Assembly: GCA_947846985.1 (NCBI GenBank)
Contig: CANTUZ010000004.1
Coordinates: forward strand, 9,104,927 to 9,168,926
DNA from: Fratercula arctica
Taxonomy: Eukaryota > Chordata > Aves > Charadriiformes > Alcidae
Direction of reading: 5' to 3'
DNA length: 64,000 nt
Shown here: in pieces, positions 42,401 to 48,140 of the stretch
Layout: every line of letters starts with the position of its first letter
Numbering within the stretch: the first letter of the stretch is position 1
Translations under genes and position numbers: made by a program
Notes under the pieces: generated by a model
The model's input: only the letters and a program-made list of their open reading frames with translations
The model's database searches: none
What the model was told of the DNA's origin: nothing

Positions 42401-45400
42401 AATTCACTGTTATGACAGTTTTATTCTGCTGTTGCTTGGAAAAATAACAAGCAACTCTAGAGCTGTGTGATGGACCCAAAGCAAGGCCAGGCCACACTGA
42501 AGTAGGTTGTGCTCTATGTATGCAAAGATGTTTGTCACAAAAACTCATCACAAAAATTCTTACTACTTCCATCCCTGACTTCACATACCTGCTCATCAGT
42601 AGCTCTTAAAATCTCGTCTGTTTCATACTGTCCAAGTGCCACATTTAGCCTCTGATCTGAAAAATACAAAGTTTGTGAATCAGTTACATGTGCCGTTATC
42701 TACATAAACTTGACTGGCAGTCAGAAATATGTTTAACAGTGTAGTGCTATGAGGGCACACAATGTGTTTCATAAAATTCTTCTATTTAGCATAATTATTT
42801 TAATGAAAATAGAACTTGGAAAAGCCTACAAAGACCATGTAATAATAGTGAATTGCTTTTCTTTCATATTTGTTCTGTTTTCTTTCAGAAATTTTAAAAA
42901 ATTAAGTTTCTGCCTAGAAAACCCACAAACACATAAACATCGTAATGATTCACGAGGTCTAAATGGAACAAATCACATTATGTGTCCAATTCAATTAGCT
43001 GGATGTTTGACAATTAACCTGTTATTGGGAACTCAACCCTGCAGTTGTCAACAAACTTTCAACAAACTTAGGTCAAGAGAGCTTCACTGAGAAATGGATC
43101 TGAGCACTCAAGTATATCCAGAGGAAACCCAAACAAGAATTACGAAATGCAGTCTGTCAGTATCCACTTTTTCTGAAAGAAGCAAAGCATAGTGAGTAAT
43201 GAGATTTCACACTGCTGAGCTGAGAACATCAACTAAGGCATCGCTTTTCCTTACTCATCTAACTTTGGCTACTGGGATTTCAGAGACTACTTGTACTACA
43301 AATGAAAGAACCAGCAGAAGGTTGGAAGAGAGAAATAACAGCTCTTTCCACTTGTTCAGGGAACGTTCTTTGATCTAACAAAAATGTAGCATAACCAGCT
43401 AGTCAAAAGAAGTGATTATCCTGCTGTATTCAGCATTGGTGCGACCTCACCTCCAGTACTGGTTGCAGTTCTGGGCCCCACTGTTTAAGAAGGATGTGGA
43501 GGTCCTTTTATGTGTCCAGAGGGCGGCAACAGAGCTGGTGAAAGGGCTGGAAGGAACACCCTATGAGGAGCAGCTAAGGACTTGGTTTGTCTAGTTTGGA
43601 GAAAAGGAGGCTGAGGGGCAACCTCATTGCTCTCTACAGCTTCCTGAGAAGGGGAAGTGGAGAGGGAGATGCTGAGCTCTTCTCCCTGGTATTCAGTGAC
43701 AGGACACGTGGGAATGGTTCAAAGCTGTGGCAGGGGAGGTTTAGATTGGACATGAGGAAGCATTTCTTTACTGCACATGGTCAAACACTGGAGCAGGCTT
43801 CCTAGAGAGGCAATCAATGCCCCAAGCCTGTCAGTGTTAACAGGTATTTCGACAATGCCTTTAATAACATGCTTTAACTTTTGGTCGGCCGTGAACTGGT
43901 CAGGCAGTTGGACTTGATGATCATTGTAGGTCCCTTCCAACTGAAAAATTCTGTGCTATTTTATAAGAATCCGAGTGACACCTTTGTGACTGGAATGGGT
44001 AAGGCGGAAGAAAAAGAAAGTCGGGAAGGTAATGCATACATTTCGATTTAATACAACTTCATGCCTATTTTTCTTGATACACATGCCACGGTTCTTTTTC
44101 TGCTTCTAATCTTCTACAGGAGAACACAGGGAAAAAGACAGAGGGGATAGAAAGGAGGTAATAGTAAAAAGAGGCCAAGGAACAGGAAGGGCAAAGTAGC
44201 TGCCCTCACCAGCCAAAGCAATGTGCAAACATAAGAGGCCATAGAAGCAAAAGGGGACAAATCTTAAAATACCCCTTACAGAGGTACCCACCTTCAACAG
44301 TGAATCATTAAATACATTCTGATAAAAGTTCTATGTATTTAGTAGCTTATCACAAAAATATGGAATGGATGAATTATTATTTGTAGGGTTGGCTGCCGAT
44401 GCTGCAAAAAGCATTCAGGTAAAACTCAATTTGTAACTGATCAGTGCCAGAGACTAGCATTTCATTCTGAGAAGCTTCTTTACAGCCACATCTTTAACAC
44501 ACTAAATATTTATTCTGCAAAGCTAAATATAGTAGTGCTTAGAGAATCTCTTTTTATGTGTATTACACACATTCAGCATTTTACAACTTTGATTTCATAT
44601 TCATAAAACAAGAGAAACATCAATCCATATATCAGACTTACAGTAGGCCTTGAGTAACTTATGTCTAAGCTGGCATGCAAGCCAACTTCAAATTTGTCAT
44701 TTGGCACCTTTCAAAATATATCACGGTTTTTTAAAGAGAGAATTAAACTCCTTGATAGAAAAGGGAACTCTTACCACTTCACAGTGAATGTAGTCTGAGC
44801 TCTATTTAGAGCATAAAGATCTATAAAATAAGAAGCTACACCCAGGCAAATTAAACACGGATGAAAAAATTAAATACCAATAGTATAACAAATTTTCATG
44901 CACAGCTCGATAAAGATACGGGCTTTTAAGCCAGGATGATCCCACTGGCTCAGACAGAAGCTTTTCTGCTCTTAAGGTCCTCAGAATGAAGAGCTGGTCT
45001 TTCACCTTTGGCCACCCACAGCTGTCATGCAAAGTTTAGTATCAACTGAGATTTTGATTTTTGAGTGAGGCACAGCCACAGCACTTCATGCACTGTGATC
45101 TTGTCACACTACCTGCCGTGGTGTCAGGCTTTCCCACAACACTAATTAGCGACAGGGACAGTAACCTTCTTGGGACAACACACCAACCCATTCCCTATTC
45201 ATAGGGATATAAACTCTGCAGAAGCAAATTTTGCTGGTAAGCAATTAAAGTGTACTCTGATTGAGTCATATTAAGCTTACATTAAAATTATCACAATTGG
45301 AACAAAGAACACTTAATTAAAAACACCAATTTTAGTCTGCAAAGCAAATTTTATGAGTAACTGACAAGAGAGCTTTTTTGCCTTTCAGGTGTAAGCCAAG

Positions 45401-45793
45401 CATAGGAAATGCAGTTGTTTCTTAACTAAAGAGGCATTATGACAAAAATGCACGTGTTTCTGGCTATTACCCTCCTTAGTAGCTTTTAATTATTAGTCTC
45501 CAAGGTAACCAAAAAACAGTTTTGATGCTGTTACTGCAGCAGTTGTCAATAGAAACGCTAGAAAAGCTACAGAATACAAATCTTCGTTGCTACAACCACA
45601 GGCAAGTGGGTTTCTACCCTCTGTGGGACCTGACCCCAGCTCCCCAGAGGCAGCGTCCAGGCCTCGGCTCCGCCGCTCCCTCCATCACACAGCCCCGGGG
45701 CAGCACTCCGGCCATACGTGGCGGGCAGACGGACAGCCCACCCCTCGCGGAAACCTCACCTGGCTCTCCCCCGCTGCCGAGCTCAGTGGCCAT
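3339..45793 (-). CDS. SCLT1: SCLT1, sodium channel and clathrin linker 1 (21 coding exons, 684 aa)
   Basis: Coiled-coil protein of the distal appendages of the mother centriole, needed for docking to membrane and ciliogenesis; it was first described as a linker between the Nav1.8 channel and clathrin (established family knowledge). Seen here: 21 exons on the minus strand, all GT-AG, phases consistent throughout, summing to 2055 nt (684 residues plus stop; human is 688). From about residue 60 to 665 it is almost uninterrupted heptad-rich, Glu/Gln/Lys/Leu-rich sequence without signal peptide or membrane segment. Recognisable family blocks include [47 protein letters not shown] and [15 protein letters not shown], ending KDLENI. 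The start ATG at 45791-45793 has A at -3 and G at +4 and lies in the CpG island. Divergently paired with C4orf33. The N-terminal 50 residues are the least conserved part. No frameshift or internal stop, so apparently functional. Confidence 0.96.
3402..5080 (-). other. SCLT1: SCLT1 intron 20
   Basis: GT-AG intron of 1679 nt. It contains a perfect 13-bp tandem duplication at 3824-3849 and a G9 run near 4085. No transposon recognised. Confidence 0.85.
3824..3849. repeat. 13-bp perfect tandem duplication
   Basis: The unit AAGTAAGCTGGAG occurs at 3824-3836 and again at 3837-3849 with no mismatch, probably a recent slippage event in intron 20. Confidence 0.9.
5081..5176 (-). CDS. SCLT1: SCLT1 coding exon 20 (residues 633-664)
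   Basis: Acceptor ACACAG, donor GTATGA; 96 nt, phase 0 at both ends. Encodes [20 protein letters not shown] and [27 protein letters not shown] is as in human. Confidence 0.97.
6256..6334 (-). CDS. SCLT1: SCLT1 coding exon 19 (residues 606-632)
   Basis: Acceptor TTAATAG followed directly by AAG, a NAGNAG tandem acceptor; donor GTAAGA; 79 nt. Encodes [20 protein letters not shown] and NEKVTE. The upstream AG gives Lys-Ser, as in the human LKSELS block. Confidence 0.95.
11211..11215. repeat. Target-site duplication of the solo LTR (left copy)
   Basis: GGTCT directly abuts the TG end of the LTR; the identical right copy is at 11724-11728. Confidence 0.8.
11216..11723 (-). mobile_element. Solo LTR of an avian-type endogenous retrovirus
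   Basis: A 508-bp element with TG...CA ends, flanked on both sides by the same five bases, GGTCT (11211-11215 and 11724-11728), as left by retroviral integration. Read on the minus strand it resembles, from memory, a dispersed LTR common in bird genomes; it carries an AATAAA-like hexamer (11441-11446) and a long G run near its 3' end. No gag, pol or env sequence lies beside it, so it is probably a solo LTR left by recombination. A 5-bp duplication fits class III (ERVL-like) or class I better than the 6 bp of class II. It is antisense to the plus strand and in the same direction as SCLT1. Confidence 0.85.
11246..11261. repeat. Poly-C tract inside the LTR
   Basis: Eleven C, one A, four C on the plus strand; on the minus strand a G-rich run that could vary in length or form a quadruplex with nearby G runs. 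Confidence 0.85.
11724..11728. repeat. Target-site duplication of the solo LTR (right copy)
   Basis: GGTCT directly after the CA end of the LTR, identical to 11211-11215. Five matching bases at exactly the expected positions are unlikely by chance. Confidence 0.8.
17448..17644 (-). CDS. SCLT1: SCLT1 coding exon 18 (residues 541-606)
   Basis: Acceptor TTCTAG, donor GTAAGT; 197 nt, the longest coding exon. Encodes [20 protein letters not shown] through TEARISKL plus two bases of Lys606. The NRWKEETK block is diagnostic. Followed by the 11.1-kb intron 18. Confidence 0.97.
19024..19216 (-). CDS. SCLT1: SCLT1 coding exon 17 (residues 476-540)
   Basis: Acceptor CTTTCAG, donor GTATGG; 193 nt. Encodes [20 protein letters not shown] through [11 protein letters not shown]. 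The [11 protein letters not shown] block is well conserved. Confidence 0.96.
19217..20168 (-). other. SCLT1: SCLT1 intron 16
   Basis: GT-AG intron of 952 nt containing the AT-rich microsatellite at 19780-19866 and nothing else recognised. Confidence 0.85.
19780..19866. repeat. AT-rich hairpin microsatellite
   Basis: A run of ATT triplets meets a run of AAT triplets at 19800/19801, giving a perfect 20-bp palindrome with imperfect extension, followed by several TAAGTAATA-like units up to about 19866. The element can fold back on itself and is likely unstable in length. It produces a long spurious minus-strand open frame. Confidence 0.9.
20169..20314 (-). CDS. SCLT1: SCLT1 coding exon 16 (residues 428-476)
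   Basis: Acceptor TTCTTCAG, donor GTAAGT; 146 nt. Encodes [20 protein letters not shown] through NKLKQLEM plus two bases of Asn476. The YRE.RG.ESD block matches human. Confidence 0.96.
20816..20890 (-). CDS. SCLT1: SCLT1 coding exon 15 (residues 403-427)
   Basis: Acceptor AAATAG, donor GTAAGG; 75 nt, phase 0 at both ends. Encodes [20 protein letters not shown] and EELEK. Confidence 0.96.
21809..21880 (-). CDS. SCLT1: SCLT1 coding exon 14 (residues 379-402)
   Basis: Acceptor ATCACAG, donor GTATGG; 72 nt, phase 0 at both ends. Encodes [20 protein letters not shown] and ALQM; the last ten residues are as in human. Confidence 0.97.
21944..21970. repeat. TA-rich dinucleotide stretch
   Basis: A short alternating AT tract around ATAGATATATATATATAGTC in intron 13. 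Probably polymorphic. Confidence 0.75.
23527..23625 (-). CDS. SCLT1: SCLT1 coding exon 13 (residues 346-378)
   Basis: Acceptor TTTCTAG, donor GTAAGT; 99 nt, phase 0 at both ends. Encodes [20 protein letters not shown] then [13 protein letters not shown]. Confidence 0.95.
23626..27014 (-). other. SCLT1: SCLT1 intron 12
   Basis: GT-AG intron of 3389 nt. It holds the CA/C-rich repeat at 24054-24090. The 25.2-26.7 kb part may contain very old repeat sequence, but I could not place it in a family. Confidence 0.8.
24054..24090. repeat. CA/C-rich simple repeat
   Basis: Irregular tract of C runs and CA dinucleotides in SCLT1 intron 12, a degenerate microsatellite. Confidence 0.85.
27015..27192 (-). 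CDS. SCLT1: SCLT1 coding exon 12 (residues 286-345)
   Basis: Acceptor CTTGTAG, donor GTAAGG; 178 nt, one of the longest coding exons. Encodes [20 protein letters not shown] through EEANLQKSQ; uninterrupted coiled coil and among the best conserved segments. Confidence 0.97.
27193..28877 (-). other. SCLT1: SCLT1 intron 11, with an exon-like segment
   Basis: GT-AG intron of 1685 nt. On the minus strand a good acceptor (TTTCTAG) at 27362 is followed from 27361 by a 25-codon open stretch of polar, coiled-coil-like residues ending at a TGA, with an AATAAA just after. Its phase does not fit exon 11, so inclusion would truncate the protein. Confidence 0.8.
28878..28969 (-). CDS. SCLT1: SCLT1 coding exon 11 (residues 256-286)
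   Basis: Acceptor TTTCTAG, donor GTAAAG; 92 nt. Encodes [20 protein letters not shown] then [10 protein letters not shown] plus two bases of Arg286. Confidence 0.95.
29174..29264 (-). CDS. SCLT1: SCLT1 coding exon 10 (residues 225-255)
   Basis: Acceptor TGTACAG, donor GTATTC; 91 nt. Encodes [20 protein letters not shown] then [10 protein letters not shown]. Only 204 bases of intron separate it from exon 11. Confidence 0.95.
31663..31718. repeat. 19-bp direct repeat, 37 bp apart
   Basis: TGTAATTTTGACAAAAACA occurs at 31663-31681 and again, without mismatch, at 31700-31718; a local duplication in intron 9. Confidence 0.85.
32767..32815. repeat. Imperfect 25-bp tandem repeat
   Basis: Two units beginning ATCAAAGGAAA and ending ATTAA lie head to tail at 32767-32790 and 32792-32815 with a few substitutions. 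Confidence 0.8.
33602..33672 (-). CDS. SCLT1: SCLT1 coding exon 9 (residues 202-225)
   Basis: Acceptor TTTTGCAG, donor GTATAA; 71 nt. Encodes [20 protein letters not shown] then KQL plus two bases of Arg225; close to the human [11 protein letters not shown] block. Confidence 0.96.
34005..34970 (-). mobile_element. Ancient CR1 LINE fragment
   Basis: The plus strand resembles, from memory, the reverse complement of the reverse-transcriptase region of the old amniote CR1 family known from turtles, crocodilians and birds. Landmarks in order: GACCAGAACTGCAGGCAGCA near 34217, TCTGAGTGGTAACAGATAAT near 34377, CTTTATCCCATGACATC near 34762 and a diverged GACTTTGCCAAATG at 34796. Many substitutions and small indels break the frame, so the copy is dead and old. 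Edges are approximate. Confidence 0.75.
35255..35580 (+). mobile_element. Probable old CR1 3' fragment
   Basis: Diverged plus-strand similarity to the 3' part of CR1: GGAGTATTGTACTGTTGCCA near 35272, then AAGAATGATGACACAACTGG, later GGTCAGATGTGAGGAAAAAA near 35550. It is in the orientation opposite to the fragment at 34.0-35.0 kb. Match is by memory only. Confidence 0.5.
36274..36339 (-). CDS. SCLT1: SCLT1 coding exon 8 (residues 180-201)
   Basis: Acceptor TTTTTAG, donor GTAAGT; 66 nt, phase 0 at both ends, so skipping it would keep frame. Encodes [20 protein letters not shown] and EL. Confidence 0.95.
38307..38429 (-). CDS. SCLT1: SCLT1 coding exon 7 (residues 139-179)
   Basis: Acceptor TTACAG, donor GTAATT; 123 nt, phase 0 at both ends. 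Encodes [20 protein letters not shown] and continues to AERQKQK. The IELWQTV block is diagnostic for SCLT1. Confidence 0.96.
39206..39338 (-). CDS. SCLT1: SCLT1 coding exon 6 (residues 94-138)
   Basis: Acceptor TTTCAG, donor GTGTGTGAG (weaker than consensus at +3/+4); 133 nt. Encodes [18 protein letters not shown], then a non-helical [12 protein letters not shown], then [14 protein letters not shown]. The Pro/Gly/Asp-rich middle is a break in the coiled coil also present in human. Confidence 0.96.
39715..39770 (-). CDS. SCLT1: SCLT1 coding exon 5 (residues 76-94)
   Basis: Acceptor TGTTAG, donor GTAAAT; 56 nt. Encodes [18 protein letters not shown] plus two bases of Arg94, a short coiled-coil segment matching the family's KENER block. 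Confidence 0.94.
40895..40964 (-). CDS. SCLT1: SCLT1 coding exon 4 (residues 52-75)
   Basis: Acceptor TTTTTAG, donor GTATGG; 70 nt. Encodes [20 protein letters not shown] and LYQ. The YDKHL block is a strong family match and marks the start of the coiled coil. Confidence 0.95.
40965..42588 (-). other. SCLT1: SCLT1 introns 2 and 3
   Basis: Introns of 715 and 856 nt around the 53-nt exon 3. No repeat or RNA gene recognised; open frames at 41831-42185 and 42204-42596 overlap real exons in other frames or are chance. Confidence 0.7.
41821..41873 (-). CDS. SCLT1: SCLT1 coding exon 3 (residues 35-52)
   Basis: Acceptor TTACAG, donor GTAACT; 53 nt. Encodes [17 protein letters not shown] plus two bases of Arg52. 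It is Gly-rich, not coiled-coil, and poorly conserved against human. Correct phase on both sides supports it. Confidence 0.85.
42589..42656 (-). CDS. SCLT1: SCLT1 coding exon 2 (residues 12-34)
   Basis: Acceptor TTTTCAG, donor GTATGT; 68 nt. Encodes [20 protein letters not shown] then EQ. The RLN near the start matches the RRLN of the human N-terminus, but similarity is otherwise weak. Confidence 0.88.
42657..45759 (-). other. SCLT1: SCLT1 intron 1
   Basis: GT-AG intron of 3103 nt that carries a CR1 copy at 43405-43965 in the direction opposite to the gene. The part from about 45.6 kb belongs to the CpG island. Confidence 0.8.
43405..43965 (+). mobile_element. CR1 LINE 3' fragment
   Basis: Carries the end of the CR1 reverse transcriptase ([17 protein letters not shown], then FKKDVEVL and [15 protein letters not shown]) in one frame and its continuation ([38 protein letters not shown]) in another, so there is a frameshift near 43585. 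It ends with the conserved CR1 3' tail around TTGGACTTGATGATCATTG and CCCTTCCAACTG. 5'-truncated, as most CR1 copies are, and inactive. Confidence 0.93.
45760..45793 (-). CDS. SCLT1: SCLT1 coding exon 1 (residues 1-12)
   Basis: Reads [11 protein letters not shown] plus one base (G), followed by donor GTGAGG. The G joins AT of exon 2 to give Asp12. The start context is good (A at -3, G at +4). The frame stays open upstream but has no further ATG before 45940. The residues differ from the human N-terminus as I remember it, so this exon rests on phase, donor, start context and position more than on homology. Confidence 0.85.
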
Positions 45794-45956
45794 ATTTCCA
45801 GCGGGAAGCTTCACCGCCCCGCGCAGAGCTACGCCTCGGGAAAGCCCGCAAACAGCCCGGGGAGCGGCCGGTAACTTCAGCCGCCCGCCGCCTCCCCGCC
45901 TCTCAGCGACCGGCGCGGGGCCCAACGGCGCCCCGGTCACGCGGCAGCGCAGCGGC

Positions 45957-45978
45957 GGGAGGGAGGGGAGGGAGGGGG
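45957..45978 (+). promoter_or_regulatory. Five-run G tract (possible G-quadruplex or Sp/KLF sites)
   Basis: Five G runs of 3, 3, 4, 3 and 5 bases separated by single A residues on the plus strand. The spacing suits an intramolecular quadruplex; GGGAGGG also resembles binding sites of MAZ and Sp/KLF factors. Confidence 0.7.
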
Positions 45979-45982
45979 CGCG

Positions 45983-45994
45983 TGCGCATGCGCG
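45983..45994. promoter_or_regulatory. NRF-1-type palindromic site
   Basis: TGCGCATGCGCG matches the NRF-1 consensus (YGCGCAYGCGCR). It lies between the two divergent genes, about 190 bp from the SCLT1 ATG. Being palindromic, it can serve both directions. Occupancy is inferred. Confidence 0.75.
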
Positions 45995-45999
45995 GCGGG

Positions 46000-46088
46000 G
46001 CTCCGTGAGGCGGCGGCGGGGAGGGAGCGGGAGGTGGCGGTTCTGGGCGTGTTGGGGAGGCGAGTTTCCTTTCAGAGTCGCGGCGGAG
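46000..46088 (+). other. Probable non-coding first exon of the C4orf33 homologue
   Basis: GC-rich sequence ending at a possible donor GAG|GTGTAAG (46088/46089). Start is not determinable. An internal acceptor/donor pair downstream (46169-46212) and another (46576-46610) could be further 5' UTR exons. Inferred from position and splice signals only. Confidence 0.4.
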
Positions 46089-46168
46089 GTGTAAGAAATC
46101 CCTCGTTAAACTTCTGTGAGGAAGTTCTGGGTTAACGATAGGTGCTTACACGTTAAATTTCTCTTCAG

Positions 46169-46212
46169 GAAGTGCTGCCGCCGCTGCTGATAGTGGCTGG
46201 AGTAGCTGGGGG
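46169..46212 (+). other. Candidate 5' UTR exon of the C4orf33 homologue
   Basis: Acceptor TTTCTCTTCAG and donor GGTAAGC bound a 44-nt GC-rich segment. If the first exon instead runs through, this donor at 46213 would simply be its end. Confidence 0.35.
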
Positions 46213-46575
46213 GTAAGCGAAACCGGGAACAGTTTCGAGCCCTCTGAGATGAAATCTTTACAAGTAAAAGCTGCCGTCTCTTACGCGGTTTCCAGCTTTC
46301 CCCGCGTCCTTTTGGAGCAATTAAGAAAAACAGCAGTCTAATTACTTCTTCCTTGTTTTTTGTCCTTGTTAGCAGCGTTAGCTCGTAAACCCCTTCGCGT
46401 GGGAGAGACGTGAGGTGATCGGGGGGTGGCTTTCTCCTTGCTGGTGGGGTCTGAGGGTATCAGCCGGCTGCTGCCAGCTCTGTGTAGCTTGAGACCATGC
46501 AGTCCGAGTGCTTTTAAACGGCTGAGAAAGTACTTGCTGTAAAACTTTTAATTTAGCATTTGCTTCTCTTTACAG

Positions 46576-46610
46576 TGTATTAACAGCTGGCTGAGGTGTG
46601 GTGTTAAAAG
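46576..46610 (+). other. Second candidate 5' UTR exon of the C4orf33 homologue
   Basis: Acceptor CTTCTCTTTACAG and donor AAAAG|GTAATG bound 35 nt. Weaker support than the coding exons; could be an alternative exon. Confidence 0.25.
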
Positions 46611-47946
46611 GTAATGAAAGGTCTCCTCTTGCTGTTTTAATTTACTTTTACACCATTGCTATGTGTTGCTGGTTTTATTATAATTGAAATGCATGCTAAC
46701 CACCTTACCTAAGTCTGTGCAATGTAATAAAGTTTGTATCAGGGGCCATTAATTTGGAAAACCTTGCATCTGCTGTCCTGTAAATTGAGCAACCTTAGCA
46801 GTAGGCAGACCTCTAATGAAAGCTAGTGGATGTTTTGCAGTTTTCCTTATTACTTTATTTCCTTTTAAAATTTCATGTTTTTCTGTTCAAGAGTAATAGT
46901 GGTATGTGTAGTCAAAAGAGCAAGGCAATGGCATATAGGGAGGTGTGATGCATGTGGTTACGTTCTGTTTCATGTGCTACACCTGTTGATTAACACCTGC
47001 ATAATGTGGTAAGTTGTGCTTACCTTTCTGTGAGCCCCAAGAAAATGGGAAAAGAGATGAAATAACCCAATTTAGTGTTCCCCACTGATGGAAACGCAGT
47101 TACAACAGCTACTGAGCTAGCACCTCTCTGGTCACAGGACTTAACAGCATGTGAGTAATTCTCAGTCAGGCTATGTACTGCCAGTTCCCTCCTTGTATGG
47201 ACAGGAGATGTGTAAGGTAACAAATCAAGGATCGTTCTTGTGGAGATGGGAAAGAACTCATAATACTGAGGAGGGGAGGGGTCAGGGGCCGTAAACTTGT
47301 TGGAAACTGGGCTCCACTGGTTCTTTTGCTTATCAAATAGGTTAAGGCTATTCTTAAGGTTTGTACAGTTATTTCTAAGTAACAACAGCTGTTGGAGTGC
47401 AGGATTCTCTGTTCCTGCTGCTCTGCAAACATTCAGTGTGTTTAACAAGATGGGCTTGCAGTTTTCCTTGAAATCCTGTAGTTTGTCTTATTTACAATGA
47501 CTGCGAAGGAAAGCTGTAGTTCATTATTTCATTTTTTTGCATCTTGGATTCATGAAAGGTTTTTATCAATCTGTTTTTCTCATGGTACCAAATCATGTAA
47601 GATCATGTAGTGGAGACTTTGTTTTGTTCATCTCTTCTCTTGATAAATATTTCTGGTGGTTTTGGAAGGTGTTTATTTAGGTACATAGTTGAAATGCCTT
47701 AACCTTGGTAAGACTTCAGAGTGATTTGTAACCATGCAGGTATAAAAATCTATGAAAAGCATTCATGTAACTGTTTATTTAGTTGCTTTATAAAGCTAGA
47801 CTATTTCAGTTCTTCTGTTGTGTTAAAACATAATTTGATGATTGACTTTGTATGACAGTATGCTTTTTTCCTGGCCAAGCAAACAGTGTCGTCGTGCTGA
47901 AATAGAATCTGAGATGTTCTCTGACAGACCCTTCTTTCCAATTTAG
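46611..47946 (+). other. 5' intron region of the C4orf33 homologue
   Basis: AT-rich sequence between the candidate 5' UTR exons and the first coding exon. Open frames at 47020-47448 (minus) have no recognisable similarity. Nothing else seen. Confidence 0.6.
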
Positions 47947-48140
47947 GTATTATATGAAGATGGAATTTACAATTAAACGCACATGGGATGGCTTACCTGT
48001 GAGCCATGAGCCAGTAACAATTGTGCTGAAGTCAGACAACGTAGGACTGATAATGGAAGTTAATGCTCCCTTCTTTAATGATCCGCCAGCACCACTTGGA
48101 GAGCCAGGGAAACCTTTTAGTAGACTGTGGGACTATGAGG
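47947..48140 (+). CDS. C4orf33: C4orf33 homologue, first coding exon
   Basis: Acceptor CAATTTAG; coding from 47960 (or 47954) to 48140, donor GTAAGT. Encodes [20 protein letters not shown] through RLWDYE plus one base of Val. Bases 47947-47959 are leader if the second ATG is used. Confidence 0.95.

Larger units (their letters stand above)
45614..46110. promoter_or_regulatory. CpG island and putative bidirectional promoter of SCLT1 and C4orf33
   Basis: About 500 bp very rich in G, C and CpG in an otherwise AT-rich window. It covers SCLT1 exon 1 on the minus strand, and its other edge holds a probable non-coding first exon of C4orf33 on the plus strand. It has no obvious TATA box, as usual for such promoters. 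The NRF-1-type palindrome at 45983-45994 and the G tract at 45957-45978 sit in the middle. Confidence 0.85.

Noticed and set aside
42204..42596. 130-codon minus-strand open frame
   Set aside because: It starts at the edge of SCLT1 exon 2 in another frame and runs into intron 2; chance.
43412..43805. Host coding gene for the protein fragments here
   Set aside because: The translations are CR1 reverse-transcriptase tail in two frames, ending in the CR1 3' tail.
45614..45940. Longer SCLT1 N-terminus from the upstream in-frame open stretch
   Set aside because: The frame is open to 45940 but its first codon is GTG, not ATG; the first ATG is at 45793 with a good context.
45522..46094. 190-codon open frame on the plus strand across the CpG island
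   Set aside because: GC-rich sequence has few stops; the frame overlaps SCLT1 exon 1 on the other strand, shows Pro/Arg/Gly-rich low complexity and resembles no protein.
47020..47448. 142-codon minus-strand open frame
   Set aside because: No recognisable similarity, no splice or promoter context; lies in the 5' intron region of the C4orf33 homologue.
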